From the NCBI GenBank assembly GCA_026770615.1, contig MU631996.1:29252-42288 (forward strand): a stretch of DNA of 13,037 bases, written 5' to 3'. Both the position numbers and the translations under genes were made by a program. This document shows, in pieces, positions 1 to 9,570 of the stretch. How positions within the stretch are numbered: the stretch's first letter is position 1; every line of letters begins with the position of its first letter. Source of the stretch: Pavlovales sp. CCMP2436. Its lineage: Eukaryota; Haptophyta; Pavlovophyceae; Pavlovales. The notes beneath the pieces are model-generated. The model ran no database searches and was not told the DNA's origin. It saw only the letters and a list, made by a program, of their open reading frames with translations.

Positions 1-2
1 AG

Positions 3-650
3 TCGTTCGACTTTGACGCGATGCAGCCGGCGGAAGGCGCGGTGGAGGTGAGAAAGAACTTTGGAATAAATATAAAAGAATGTTCGCAATATATAATCAA
101 ATATCTTGGTATGCAAAATATATATCATCGTTATCAACACACTAATGAGAATGAACGAAAACCATGTTCTTTAATTTCATTACAGGCGTGGCTGCTCACG
201 TGTGAAGCGGAGATGATGCGCACCCTCAACAAGCTGCACAAGGAGGGCACCTTCTACTACGCCGAGTCAGACCGCGTCGAGTGGATCGGCAAGCAGCTCG
301 GGATGATCGTCAACACGGCGGCGCAGGTGTGGTGGGCGTGGGAGTGCGAGGACACCTTCAACCGCGTGCGCGCGGGCAACAAGGGCGCGATGAAGGCCTA
401 CGCCAAGAAGTGCTCGGACCAGCTCGAGCGACTGATCAAGGAGGTGCAGACGCTCAGCGAGAAGATCATGACCAAGAAGGTGAACACCCTCATCATCATC
501 GACTTGCACAACCGCGACATCGTCGACACCTTCGTGCGCGACTCCATCCTCGACGCGCGCGAGTTCGCGTGGGAGTCGCAGCTCCGCTTCTACTGGGACC
601 GCGACGAGGACGACGTCTCGATCTCGCAGTGCTCGGGCTCCTTCCTCTAC
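3..650 (+). other. Dynein linker, C-terminal part
   Basis: Exon 1 (3-47) and the first part of exon 2 (186-650) encode the end of the linker, the lever that swings across the AAA ring in the power stroke. Splicing at 47/186 creates the join [16 protein letters not shown], which fits the family pattern in which a G-x-VE pair precedes WL and an acidic helix. The stretch [14 protein letters not shown] followed by WESQLRFYW is typical of the segment that leads into AAA1. The rest of the linker and the tail are outside the window. Domain borders are approximate. Confidence 0.8.
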
Positions 651-3600
651 GGCTATGAGTACCAGGGCCTCTCGGGCCGCCTTGTGATCACGCCGCTCAC
701 CGACCGCTGCTACATGACGATGACGCAGGCGCTCTCGTACCGCCTCGGCACCGCGCCCGCTGGGCCGGCGGGCACGGGCAAGACGGAGACGGTCAAGGAC
801 CTGGCCAAGGCGATGGCGCTGCAGTGCGTCGTCTTCAACTGTGGCGAGGGGCTCGACTACAAGGTGTGTAAATAAAAATAAAAATGTCCGGCCCCGTAAA
901 GGTCTCCCAGTCTCCCAGTGGTGCAGCAACAACACACTGTTAGCCTAGGACTTTTCCCGAGCACACGGATAGCGTCATCATCCCCTCGTCGTCATCTGAG
1001 CTTATTTCCCCCTCACCTCCCCTCCTTTTCCCTCCCCATCCTCCCTTGCTTGCCGGAAGGTCATGGGCTCAATCTTTTCCGGCCTCGTGCAGTGCGGCGC
1101 CTGGGGCTGCTTCGACGAGTTCAACCGCATCGACGTGGAGGTGCTCTCCGTCGTCTCGACGCAGATCAAGACGATTCAGAACGCGTGCCTCGAGCAGCTC
1201 AAGCGGTATAATTATATGATATTATTTTTATTATTGTTGCTGTTATTATTATTGTTATTATTATTGTTAATAATAATATAATGTGATAAAACTATACGTG
1301 ACATTCATATCAATAGCTTCACCTTCGAGAGCCGCGAGATTGCGCTTAACCCGAGCGTGGGCATCTTCATCACGATGAACCCGGGCTACGCGGGGCGCAC
1401 CGAGCTGCCCGACAACCTCAAGGCGCTCTTCCGGCCGGTGACGATGGTGGTGCCTAACCTTGAGCTGATCTGCATGGTAATGCTCATGTCCGAGGGCTTC
1501 ATCACGGCCAAGGTGCTTGCCAAGAAGATGACCACGCTCTACAAGCTCGCCAAGGAGCAGCTCTCCAAGCAGTACCACTACGACTTCGGGCTGCGCGCGC
1601 TCAAGAGCGTGCTCGTGATGGCAGGCGACCTCAAGCGCTCCTCGCCCGAGCTCTCCGAGGCGACCATCCTGATGCGCGCGCTGCGCGACATGAACATGCC
1701 CAAGTTCGTCTTCGAGGACGTGCCGCTCTTCAAGGGGCTCATCAAGGACCTCTTTCCCGGGCTCGACACGCCGCGCGTGCGCTACGCCTCCTTCAACGAC
1801 GCGGTGGACGCGGCGCTCGTCGACAGCGGCTACCAGTTCCTCGAGGTGCAGGCGGACAAGGTGGTGCAGCTCTACGAGACCATGCTCACGCGCCACACCA
1901 CCATGATCGTCGGCCCGACCGGCGGCGGCAAGACCGTGCTCCTCAACACGCTCAAGCGCGCGCAGGACTCGCTCGGCGTGCCGACCAAGATGCATACGCT
2001 CAACCCCAAGGCGCAGTCCGTGCTCGAGCTCTACGGCGTGCTCGACCCGGCGACGCGCGACTGGACGGACGGGCTACTCTCTAACATCTTCCGCGAGATG
2101 AACAAGCCCGTGCCCGAGGGCAAGGACGAGCGGCGGTACATTGTCTACGACGGGGACGTCGACGCGCTGTGGGTCGAGAACATGAACTCGGTTATGGACG
2201 ACAACAAGCTGCTCACACTGCCCAACGGCGAGCGGATCCGCCTCAACTACCCCACGTGCTGCATGCTCTACGAGGTGTTCGACCTGCAGTACGCCTCGCC
2301 CGCCACCGTCTCGCGCTGCGGCATGGTCTACGTCGATCCCAAGGACCTCGGCTACAAGCCCTTCCTCGACTCATGGCTCGCCGGCCGCGAGCGCGAGTCG
2401 CCGGCCGAGGCGGGGGTGCTCACGGGGCTGATGGGCAAGTACCTTACGCCGTGCGTGGAGTACGTGGTCGACGGGATCGAGGACAAGGAGAAGATGCTCA
2501 TCGGCGACCCGCTCAAGCAGATCGTGCCGCGCACCGACCTCGGGCTCACGATGCAGCTCACGCGGCTGCTCGACGGCATGCTGACCGCCGAGCGTGCAAT
2601 CATCGAGCCGCCGATGCTCGAGGCCATCTTCGTGCTCTGCCTCACCTGGAGCGTGGGCGGCGCGCTCGTGCAGGTGCGTTGCCACTCTCGTTCTTTTTTT
2701 TTTTGATTTTTTTTGATTTGGTCACTTGGTTAAAAAACTGTAATCGGTAAAATCGAAATTACAGTTTACACTTGTTTAAAACAATACTAATTTCTACTCG
2801 TCGCCTAAATTTGTGAATCCCTTGCTGGCAAAGGGATTCATAATGAACAGAGTCCTGGCTCCAGCAGTCAGGAGAACTCATCCCCGCCACCTGCCACCCG
2901 TCCGCGACGCTGACCCGACCCCGCCCGCTCCTCCTACCTCCCCTCCCCACCCCTGCAGGAGGCACGTCTCAAGTTCGACAAGTTCCTCAAGAAGCTGAGC
3001 GGGCTCAACGTCAACCCGTCCGAGACGGCCTCCAACGGCCCCGGCCAGCTGCCCGGCTTCTTGCCGACGCTGCACGACTACCTCTTCGACCCCGACGAGC
3101 GCCGCTGGGTCGCGTGGAGCGCGCTTGTGCCCGCGTACGCGCCGCCGGCCGACGGCAAATTCTCGAGCATCGTCGTGCCCACGTCGGACACGGTGCGCAC
3201 GAGCTGGCTGCTCGAGTCGGTGGTCAACGGCTCGCGCTCGCCCATCCTGCTCGTCGGCGAGTCAGGCACCGCCAAGACGACGATCACGCGCGCCTTCATC
3301 CAGTCGCAGTCCGCGGAGAAGACCATCTCGCTCACAATCAACTTCTCGAGCCGCACCTCTGCGCGCGACGTGCAGGCGGCGATCGAGGACACGGTCGAGA
3401 AGCGCACCAAAGACACTTACGGCCCGCCCGCGGGCAAGCGCCTGCTCATCTTCGTCGATGACCTCAACATGCCGCGCGTCGACACGTACGGCACGCAGCA
3501 GCCGATCGCGCTGCTCAAGCTGCTGCTCGACAAGGGCTTCATGTACGACCGCAAGGACCTCTCGCTCAAGTACATCAAGGACATCCAGTCCATCTCGGCG

Positions 3601-6600
3601 ATGGCGCCGCCCGGCGGCGCGCGCGCGATGGTAGACCCGCGGTTCGTCAACCTGTTCTCGGTCTTCTCGATTACGTTCCCGCCCGAGGCGTCGATCCAGA
3701 CCATCTACGCCACCATCCTCGAGCAGCACTTCAACGGTGGCATCTTCGACCCCAGGATCGAGCAGGTGCTTGCTGCCTCCCTCTGCCCGCGCTTGACGGC
3801 CCGCTCTTGCCTCCGCGCTGGCTCCCCCCCCCGGTGCTCGCTCTGATCGTGATTGTCTGACCGTGCCTGCTTGTCCCCACCGCCCACTACCCCCGCTTGT
3901 TCGCAGGCCGGTCTCGCGCAGAAGCTGACGGCGGCGAATCTCGAGCTCTTCAACGCGATCATCATCGCGCTGCCCGCCACGCCGTCAAAATTCCACTACG
4001 TGTTCAACCTGCGCGACCTGAGCCGCGTGACGGAAGGGCTGCTCCAGTCGACGCCCGACCGCTTCACCGAGTCGGGCATGGTCGTGCGCCTGTGGCGGCA
4101 CGAGGTGCTGCGCTGCTTCTACGACCGGCTCGTCGGCAAGTCGGACAAGGAGTTCGTCAGCTCCAAGATCGCCGAGATCCTGCGCAAGGACTTCGGCGAG
4201 CACGCCGACCGCGCGCTCGAGATGCCGATCCTCTTCGGCGACTTCCTCAAGTTCAACGAGATCGAGGAGGCGGAGGAGGCCAAGGAGAGCACCGACCACG
4301 TGCGCCTCGTCGAGGACATGCCGTCGTACGACGCGATCAAGGTCGTGCTCGACTCGGCGCTCGAGCGGTACAACGCGTCGAACAAGGCGATGAACCTCGT
4401 GCTCTTCGACGACTGCCTCGACCACCTCGTGCGCGTGCACCGCATCCTGCGCCTGCCGCGCGGCAACGCGCTGCTCGTCGGCGTTGGCGGCTCGGGCAAG
4501 CAGTCGATCACGCGGCTGGCCGCGCACGTGGCCAACTGCGACGTGTTCGAGATCACGCTCACGCGCGGGTACAGCGAAGTCAACTTCCGAGAGGACCTCA
4601 AGACGCTCTACGGGATGCTGCCCAACAAGGCCGTCGCCTTCCTCTTCACCGACTCGCACGTGGCGGAGGAGGGCTTCCTCGAGCTGATCAACAACCTGCT
4701 CGCCGCCGGCATTGTGCCCGCGCTGTACGAGGAGGCGGAGCGCGACGGGATCATCAACAACGTGCGCGACGAGGTGGTGAAGAAAGGGCTGCCCGACTCT
4801 AAGGACGCGGTCTGGCAGTACTTTGTCGACAAGTGCCGCGACAACCTGCACATCGTGCTCGCGATGAGCCCGATTGGCGAGGCGCTGCGCGTGCGCTGCC
4901 GCTCGTTCCCGGGCATGATCAACAACACGGTCATCGACTGGTTCGTGCCGTGGCCGCACCAGGCGCTGCTCTCCGTCGCGGGCGTCTTCTTGGCGGAGGA
5001 GAAGCTGCCCGACGCGAGCCGCGGCGACATCGTCGAGCACATGGTGCTTGTGCAGGAGTCCGTGATGAAGATCTCCGACGACTACGAGCTGCAGCTCAAG
5101 CGGCACAACTACGTGACGCCCAAGAACTACCTCGACTTCATCTCCAACTACAAGAAGTCGCTCAAGGAGGAGCGCAAGAAGGTGGACACGCAGGTGGCGC
5201 GCCTCGACGGCGGCTTGCAGAAGCTGATTCAGGCGGCCAAGGAGGTGGACATCATGTCGGAGAAGCTCAAGATCGCCAAGGCCGAGGTGGACGTCAAGTC
5301 CAAGGAGGTCAAGGAGATGCTCGAGGTCATCTCGGAGAACACGACCAAGGCTGAGGCCAAGAAAGCCGAGGCGACGCAGCGCGAGGGGGAGCTCGAGGTC
5401 TCGAGCGTGCAGATCGAGGTGGAGAAGCGCGAGGCGGAGCAGGCGCTCGAGATGGCCATCCCCGCGCTCGAGGAGGCGGCGGCGGCGCTCAAAAGCCTCA
5501 ACAAGGACGACATCACCGAGATCCGCTCGTTCGCCAACCCGCACGATCTGGTGCGCAAGGTGTGCGAGTGCGTGTACGTGCTCAAGGGGCTTGGGCTCAA
5601 GGACCTGTCGTGGAAGGCGTCCAAGGCGATGATGTCCGACATGCAGTTTCTCCAGTCGCTCGTCGAGTACGACAAGGACTCGATCCAGGACAAGCAGATC
5701 AAGAAGGTCAAGGAGGCCTTCCAGGACCCGTCCTTCACCGTCGAGAGCGTGCAGAACATCTCGCGCGCGGGCGGCGGGCTGCTCAAGTGGGTCTACGCGA
5801 TCGTCAACTACCACGGCGTCGCCAAGACGGTCAACCCGAAGCGGCAGGCCGTGGCTAACGCGGAGAAGTCGCTGCGGCAGGCGCAGAAGGACCTGGCCAA
5901 GATCAAGAAGGACGTGATCGAGCTGGAGGAGCTGCTGCGCGACCTGGGCGACAAGTACGAGACGGGCACGGCCGAGGAGCAGGAGCTGACCGCCAAGGCC
6001 GAGACGATGGAGCGGCAGCTCATCGCCGCCTCGAAGCTCATCTCGGGCCTCGGCTCCGAGCGCGAGCGGTGGACCAAGGACATCAGCGCGCTGCAGCAGA
6101 AGCGCGTGATGCTCATCGGCGACTGCCTGCTCGCCGCCGCCTTCCTCTCGTACACCGGCGCGTTCAACTTCGACTTCCGGCGGACGCTGATGGTGGACAC
6201 GTGGGAGAAGGACCTGCGCGAGAAGCAGGTGCCCGTCACGAACAACTACCGCATTGAAACGCTGCTCACCTCCGAGGTGGAGACGGCCAAGTGGGCGAGC
6301 GAGGGGCTGCCGCCCGACGAGCTCTCGATCCAGAACGGCATCCTCACGACGCGCGCGAGCCGCTACCCGCTCTGCATCGACCCGCAGCAGCAGGCGGTCA
6401 CGTGGATCAAGAAGCGCGAGGCCAAGTCCAACCTGAAGGTCTGCACGTTCACCGACGCTGACTTCCTCAAGCACCTCGAGATCGCGGTCAACCTCGGCTT
6501 CGCCTTCCTCTTCGAGGGTGTCGACGAGTACATCGACCCGATCATCGACCCGGTTCTCGAGAAGAACATCGTCAAGCGCGCCAACTCGCGAACGGTCAAG

Positions 6601-9480
6601 ATCGGCGACAAGGACGTGGAGTGGGACGACTCTTTCAACCTCTACCTGACGTCCAAGCTCTCTAACCCGCACTACGGGCCCGAGACCTTTGGCAAGGCGA
6701 TGATCATCAACTACTCTGTCACGCTGCAGGGGCTCGAGGACCAGCTCCTCAACGTCGTGGTCGAGCACGAGCGCAAGGACCTCGCCGACCAGCGCTCGAC
6801 GCTCATCCAGGACATGTCGGACCTCTCGGAGACGCTCAAGGAGCTCGAGGACTCGCTGCTCTACGAGTTGGCCAACTCGACGGGCAACATCCTCGACAAC
6901 ACGCCGCTCATCTCAACGCTCGAGCAGACGAAGACCAAGGCGACGGAGATTTCGGCCAAGCTCGAGCTGGCCAAGGTGACCTCGACGGAGATCGACGAGG
7001 CGTGCTCGCTCTACCGCTCGGTCGCGACGCGCGGCTCGATTCTCTTCTTCGTGATGGCCTCGCTCGCCGCGCTCAACAACATGTACGAGCTCTCGCTCGC
7101 GCTCTACATGATCGTGTTCGGCGTGGCGCTCGACAAGGCGCAGGCCGACCCGATCCTCGACCACCGCCTCGACAACATGATCACGACGCTGACCAAGGAC
7201 TGCTACAACTACACGTGCATGGGCATCTTTGAGACGCACAAGCTGATGTTCTCCTTCCAGATGTGCATCAGCATACTCGAGGGGCACGGGCAGCTCAACC
7301 GCGCCGAGCTCGACTTCTTCCTCAAGGGCAACCTCTCCCTCGAGAAGTCGGACGCGCCGCCGCACGCGTGGATCCCCGAGAAGACGTGGCACGACGTGAT
7401 GCGCCTCGTCCTGCTCGACGAGCGCTTCAAGGACCTCGCCAGCCTGATCCGCGACGAGGGCGAGCAGTGGCAGGCGTGGTTTGACCTCGACAGCCCCGAG
7501 GCGACCGAGCTGCCCTCGGGGCTCTCGGCCACGCTCGACCGGCTCGAGCAGATGTGCGTGCTGCGCTGCTTCCGCATCGACCGCGTCTACATCGCGACGA
7601 CCAAGTTCGTAGAGCACGCGCTCGGCTCGTACTACGTCTCGCCGCCCGTGCTCGAGTACGGCGCCATCTTCAGCCAGTCGACCGAGACGACGCCGATCGT
7701 CTTCATTCTCAGCCCGGGCGCCGACCCCGCGTCGGACATCTTCAAGCTGGCGGCCAAGATGGGCATGGACAAGAGGCTCAAGTTCATGGCGCTCGGCCAG
7801 GGGCAGGGGCCGATCGCCGCGTCGATGCTCGACATGGGCGCGCAGCGCGGCCACTGGGTGATGCTACAGAACTGCCACCTGCTCCCCTCGTGGCTCAAGA
7901 CGCTCGAGAAGCTGCTGCTGCAGCTCGCCAAGCCACACGCCGACTTCCGGCTGTGGCTCACGACCGAGCCGACCGACAGGTTCCCGATCGGCATCCTGCA
8001 GCGCTCGATCAAGGTGGTGACCGAGCCGCCCAACGGGCTGCGGCTCAACATGATGTCGTCCTACTCCAAGGTGAGTGAGGAGAACTTGGCGCACTGCGCG
8101 CACCCGGCGTACCGCTCGACGGTCTTTGTGCTCGCCTTCCTGCACGCCGTGGTACAGGAGCGACGCAAGTACGGCAAGGTGGGGTGGAACGTGCGCTACG
8201 ACTTCAACGACTCGGACTTCCGCGTCTCGCTGATGCTGATCGAGGCGTACCTCACCAAAGCGCACGACAACGAGGAGCCGGCGATCCCGTGGGACACGCT
8301 GCGCTACCTGACGGGCGAGGTGATGTACGGTGGGCGCGTGACCGACGACCTTGACCGGCGCGTGCTCACGACCTACCTGCACGAGTACTTTGGCGACTTC
8401 CTCTTCGACACCTTCCAGCCCTTTCACTTCTTCAAGAACGGCGAGGTCGACTACAGCGTGCCGCAGCGCGGCCACCGCGACGCGTACATCTCGGCGATTC
8501 AGGCGATGCCGAGCATCAACTCGCCCGAGGTCTTCGGGCTGCACCCCAACGCCGAGATCAACTACCTGACGCACGCGTCCAAGAAGCTGTGGGCCGACCT
8601 GCTCGAGCTGCAGCCGCGGCAGGCCGCGGCGGCGGGCGAGATGAGCCGCGAGCAGTACATCGACAAGGTCGCCTCCGATATCCTCTCCAAGATGCCGCAG
8701 CCGTTCGACGTCAACCGCATCAAGAAGGAGGCGGAAGGCGAGCTGACGCCCACCTTCATCGTGCTCGCGCAGGAGCTTGAGCGGTGGGAGTTGCTCTGCG
8801 CGCGCATGTCCAAGTCACTCAAGGAGCTGCGCCGCGCGATCGCGGGCGAGGTGGGCATGTCGACCGAGCTCGACCACCTGGGCAGCAACCTGTACAACGG
8901 GCAGCTGCCCGATATGTGGCGCAAGCTCACGCCGCAGACGCAGAAGATGCTCGGGCCGTGGATGGTCTCCTTTTTGCGCAGGCACAGGCAGTACAAGGGC
9001 TGGGTCGAGGAGGGCGAGCCCCGCGTGATGTGGCTCTCGGGGCTGCACATCCCTGAGACGTACACGGCCGCGCTGGTGCAGACAACCTGCCGCAAGTACA
9101 AGTGGGCGCTCGACAAGTCTACGCTCTACACGTCTTTGACCAAGATGCTCACCGAGGCGGAGGTGCTCGAGCGGCCCGAGGACGGCTGCTACGTGACCGG
9201 CCTCTACATGGAGGGCGCGGCCTTCGACGTGAAGCGCTCGTGCTTGCTCCGGCAGGCACCCAAGGTGCTCGTGCAGGAGCTGCCGATCATGCAGATTATC
9301 CCGATCGAGCTCTCCAAGCTCAAGCTGCAGGGCACGATCCGCGTGCCAATGTACACCACGCAGGAGCGCAAGAACGCGATGGGCGTCGGCCTCATGATGG
9401 AGGCCGACGTGCGCACGGTGGACCACTTGAGTCACTGGATCTTGCAGGGCGTCGCCATCACACTCAACATCGACACATAG
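3..9480 (+). CDS. DNAH10: Axonemal dynein heavy chain, inner-arm DNAH10 / 1-beta (IDA2) type, 5'-partial, six exons
   Basis: This is the ATP-driven motor subunit of an axonemal dynein, which slides doublet microtubules in cilia and flagella. Joining 3-47, 186-863, 1060-1205, 1317-2673, 2959-3765 and 3907-9480 gives an open frame of 2,868 residues ending in TAG. Bases 1-2 (AG) may be a splice acceptor or the end of a codon. Visible residues run: linker end 1-170, AAA1 (GPAGTGKTE, Lys214; DEFN 260-263), AAA2 (GPTGGGKTV, Lys495), AAA3 (GESGTAKTT, Lys848), AAA4 (GVGGSGKQS, Lys1209), stalk about 1427-1745, AAA5, AAA6 and C-terminal domain. Full family members have roughly 4,500 residues, so the N-terminal tail and most of the linker lie upstream. 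Assignment to DNAH10 rests on recalled similarity along the motor and in the C-terminus ([22 protein letters not shown]). Membership of the axonemal dynein family is certain; the exact class is likely but not computed. No frameshift or premature stop was seen. Confidence 0.9.
48..185 (+). other. Intron 1 of dynein gene (138 nt, phase 0)
   Basis: The donor is GAG|GTGAGA and the acceptor TTACAG|GCG. The segment is strongly AT-rich against GC-rich exons, and the peptide it would encode has no counterpart in dyneins. Removing it joins AEGAVE to [10 protein letters not shown], which matches the family. It is a multiple of three and has no in-frame stop, so an unspliced transcript would stay open here. 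Confidence 0.85.
864..1059 (+). other. Intron 2 of dynein gene (196 nt, phase 0)
   Basis: The donor is AAG|GTGTGT and the acceptor CGGAAG|GTC. An in-frame TAA occurs nine bases after the donor. The 3' half is a long pyrimidine-rich tract. Splicing joins CGEGLDYK to [16 protein letters not shown], restoring the AAA1 core. Confidence 0.87.
1206..1316 (+). other. Intron 3 of dynein gene (111 nt, splits an Arg codon)
   Basis: The donor is AAGCG|GTATAA and the acceptor CAATAG|CTTC. The split codon CG|C reads Arg. Splicing joins LEQLKR to [12 protein letters not shown], as expected in AAA1. Most of the intron is the TTA/TTG repeat listed separately. Confidence 0.87.
1221..1278 (+). repeat. TTA/TTG trinucleotide tract in intron 3
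   Basis: An imperfect run of TTA and TTG triplets is followed by TAATAATA, which can pair with the preceding TATTATTA to form a short AT hairpin. It is a low-complexity microsatellite that makes up about half of intron 3. Confidence 0.85.
2735..2767. repeat. Perfect 10-bp inverted repeat in intron 4 (first hairpin)
   Basis: AAACTGTAAT at 2735-2744 is the exact reverse complement of ATTACAGTTT at 2758-2767, with a 13-nt spacer. It lies in the AT-rich half of the intron. Confidence 0.75.
2814..2840. repeat. Perfect 10-bp inverted repeat in intron 4 (second hairpin)
   Basis: TGAATCCCTT at 2814-2823 pairs exactly with AAGGGATTCA at 2831-2840 across a 7-nt loop (GCTGGCA). It is 46 bases after the first hairpin of the same intron. 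Confidence 0.78.
3061..4150 (+). other. AAA3 module
   Basis: AAA3 is a regulatory nucleotide site in dyneins. The P-loop GESGTAKTT is at 3256-3282 (Lys at 3274-3276). The Walker B strand [17 protein letters not shown] begins near 3442, with the two Asp at 3457-3462. The small subdomain contains the family segment [18 protein letters not shown] near 3985-4038. Intron 5 (3766-3906) falls inside this module at the join [10 protein letters not shown]. Confidence 0.86.
3766..3906 (+). other. Intron 5 of dynein gene (141 nt, phase 0)
   Basis: The donor is CAG|GTGCTT and the acceptor TTCGCAG|GCC. Unlike introns 1 and 3 it is GC-rich, and it contains a run of nine C (3824-3832) and an in-frame TGA at 3844-3846. 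CTGAC near 3857 could be a branch site. Splicing joins FDPRIEQ to [16 protein letters not shown] within AAA3. Confidence 0.85.
4151..5151 (+). other. AAA4 module
   Basis: The AAA4 P-loop GVGGSGKQS is at 4480-4506 (Lys at 4498-4500), in the form usual for AAA4 of axonemal dyneins. It is followed by [20 protein letters not shown]. The Walker B region reads [15 protein letters not shown] near 4639-4683; the position after Asp is Ser here, which lies within the variation I recall at AAA4. [10 protein letters not shown] and a sensor-like segment with [17 protein letters not shown] follow. All of this lies in the single last exon. Confidence 0.86.
5152..6108 (+). other. Stalk coiled coil and microtubule-binding domain
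   Basis: Two long charged helices with heptad character bracket a small globular domain. Helix CC1 runs from about 5152 ([15 protein letters not shown]) to 5490, rich in Lys, Glu and Ala. The microtubule-binding domain is about 5497-5802. It begins [15 protein letters not shown] and contains [10 protein letters not shown] and [19 protein letters not shown]. Helix CC2 returns from about 5803 ([17 protein letters not shown]) to 6108. Sliding between CC1 and CC2 passes the nucleotide state to microtubule affinity in this family. Borders are estimates by eye. Confidence 0.85.
6109..8050 (+). other. AAA5 and AAA6 modules with strut
   Basis: AAA5 begins near [19 protein letters not shown]. It contains [20 protein letters not shown] and the late segment [20 protein letters not shown]. 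The charged helices that follow, from about 6721 ([19 protein letters not shown]) to 6975, are the strut or buttress that braces the stalk. AAA6 starts near 7021 with [16 protein letters not shown]. It includes [17 protein letters not shown] and [17 protein letters not shown] near 7849-7905. Neither module has a canonical P-loop, as is normal for AAA5 and AAA6 of dyneins. Confidence 0.82.
8051..9477 (+). other. Dynein C-terminal domain
   Basis: The last 475 residues form the C-terminal domain that lies against the AAA ring and tunes motor output. Recognisable axonemal-type segments are [93 protein letters not shown] and the final VYTT-like block [16 protein letters not shown]. The protein ends [16 protein letters not shown] followed by TAG. 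The domain is complete, so the 3' end of the gene is real and not truncated. Confidence 0.88.
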
Positions 9481-9535
9481 ACCTGGCGCTGGCGGACGTC
9501 GCGCTTGCGCGCGAACGCCGATCAGTTCAGACACA
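9481..9535 (+). other. 3' flank / start of 3' UTR of the dynein gene
   Basis: These 55 bases separate the TAG stop from the target-site duplication of the transposon-like element. I see no AATAAA or other clear poly(A) signal in them, so the transcript either ends with a weak signal here or continues into the element. Confidence 0.5.
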
Positions 9536-9543
9536 CATATACA
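9536..9543. repeat. Left target-site duplication CATATACA
   Basis: It is identical to 11347-11354 and directly abuts the left terminal inverted repeat. The next base (C) also matches on both sides, so a 9-bp duplication is possible, but 8 bp gives symmetric ends. Confidence 0.72.
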
Positions 9544-9560
9544 CAGGGGTCTTAATTCCC
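9544..9560 (+). repeat. Left terminal inverted repeat
   Basis: CAGGGGTCTTAATTCCC; its partner is 11330-11346 on the opposite strand, with 13 of 17 positions equal, including the first three bases and GGTC. Confidence 0.7.
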
Positions 9561-9570
9561 AATATTAAAA

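Larger units (their letters stand above)
651..1734 (+). other. AAA1 module, main ATPase site
   Basis: The coding part of this span (651-863, 1060-1205, 1317-1734) holds the catalytic AAA1 module. It begins at GYEYQG and carries the P-loop GPAGTGKTE at 762-788 (Lys at 780-782). After intron 2 comes the Walker B segment CFDEFNRID at 1108-1134, with the Asp-Glu pair at 1114-1119. After intron 3 comes the sensor segment [14 protein letters not shown]. All residues expected for ATP hydrolysis are present. The small subdomain contains [17 protein letters not shown]. The module is interrupted by two introns, one of them between the P-loop and Walker B. Confidence 0.88.
2674..2958 (+). other. Intron 4 of dynein gene (285 nt, phase 0)
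   Basis: The donor is CAG|GTGCGT and the acceptor CTGCAG|GAG. The frame meets a TGA soon after the T-run near 2696-2704. Composition is two-part: an AT-rich first half with two perfect inverted repeats, then a C-rich second half leading to the acceptor. Splicing joins SVGGALVQ to EARLKFDKF inside AAA2. Confidence 0.87.
1735..2995 (+). other. AAA2 module
   Basis: AAA2 is a nucleotide-binding module that is usually regarded as non-hydrolytic in dyneins. Its P-loop GPTGGGKTV lies at 1912-1938 (Lys at 1930-1932). The segment [20 protein letters not shown] begins near 2146 and is the Walker B region of the family. It is followed by [12 protein letters not shown] and by [16 protein letters not shown] near 2296-2337, a hallmark of AAA2 in axonemal heavy chains. 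Intron 4 (2674-2958) cuts the AAA2 small subdomain, and the reading frame resumes with [15 protein letters not shown]. Confidence 0.88.

Noticed and set aside
48..185. Reading intron 1 as an in-frame insertion in the dynein
   Set aside because: It is AT-rich, has good GT and AG sites, and its removal restores the family join AEGAVE-AWL.
267..935. Antisense frame of 222 codons over exon 2 and intron 2
   Set aside because: It is the mirror of the AAA1 exon and crosses a clear intron; composition is Arg/Leu/Val-rich as expected from reversed GC-biased codons.
3853..3906. Translating the last exon from the codons before 3907
   Set aside because: These bases belong to the pyrimidine-rich end of intron 5; dynein similarity starts only after the CGCAG acceptor.
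3985..6768. Antisense open frame of 927 codons opposite the dynein last exon
   Set aside because: The sense frame encodes conserved AAA4, stalk and AAA5 motifs. A GC-rich third position on the sense strand keeps the antisense frame free of stops, and its product is low-complexity with no motif.
1..9480. Dynein pseudogene
   Set aside because: No frameshift or stop was found across 2,868 codons after splicing, all nucleotide-site motifs are intact and splice sites are canonical.
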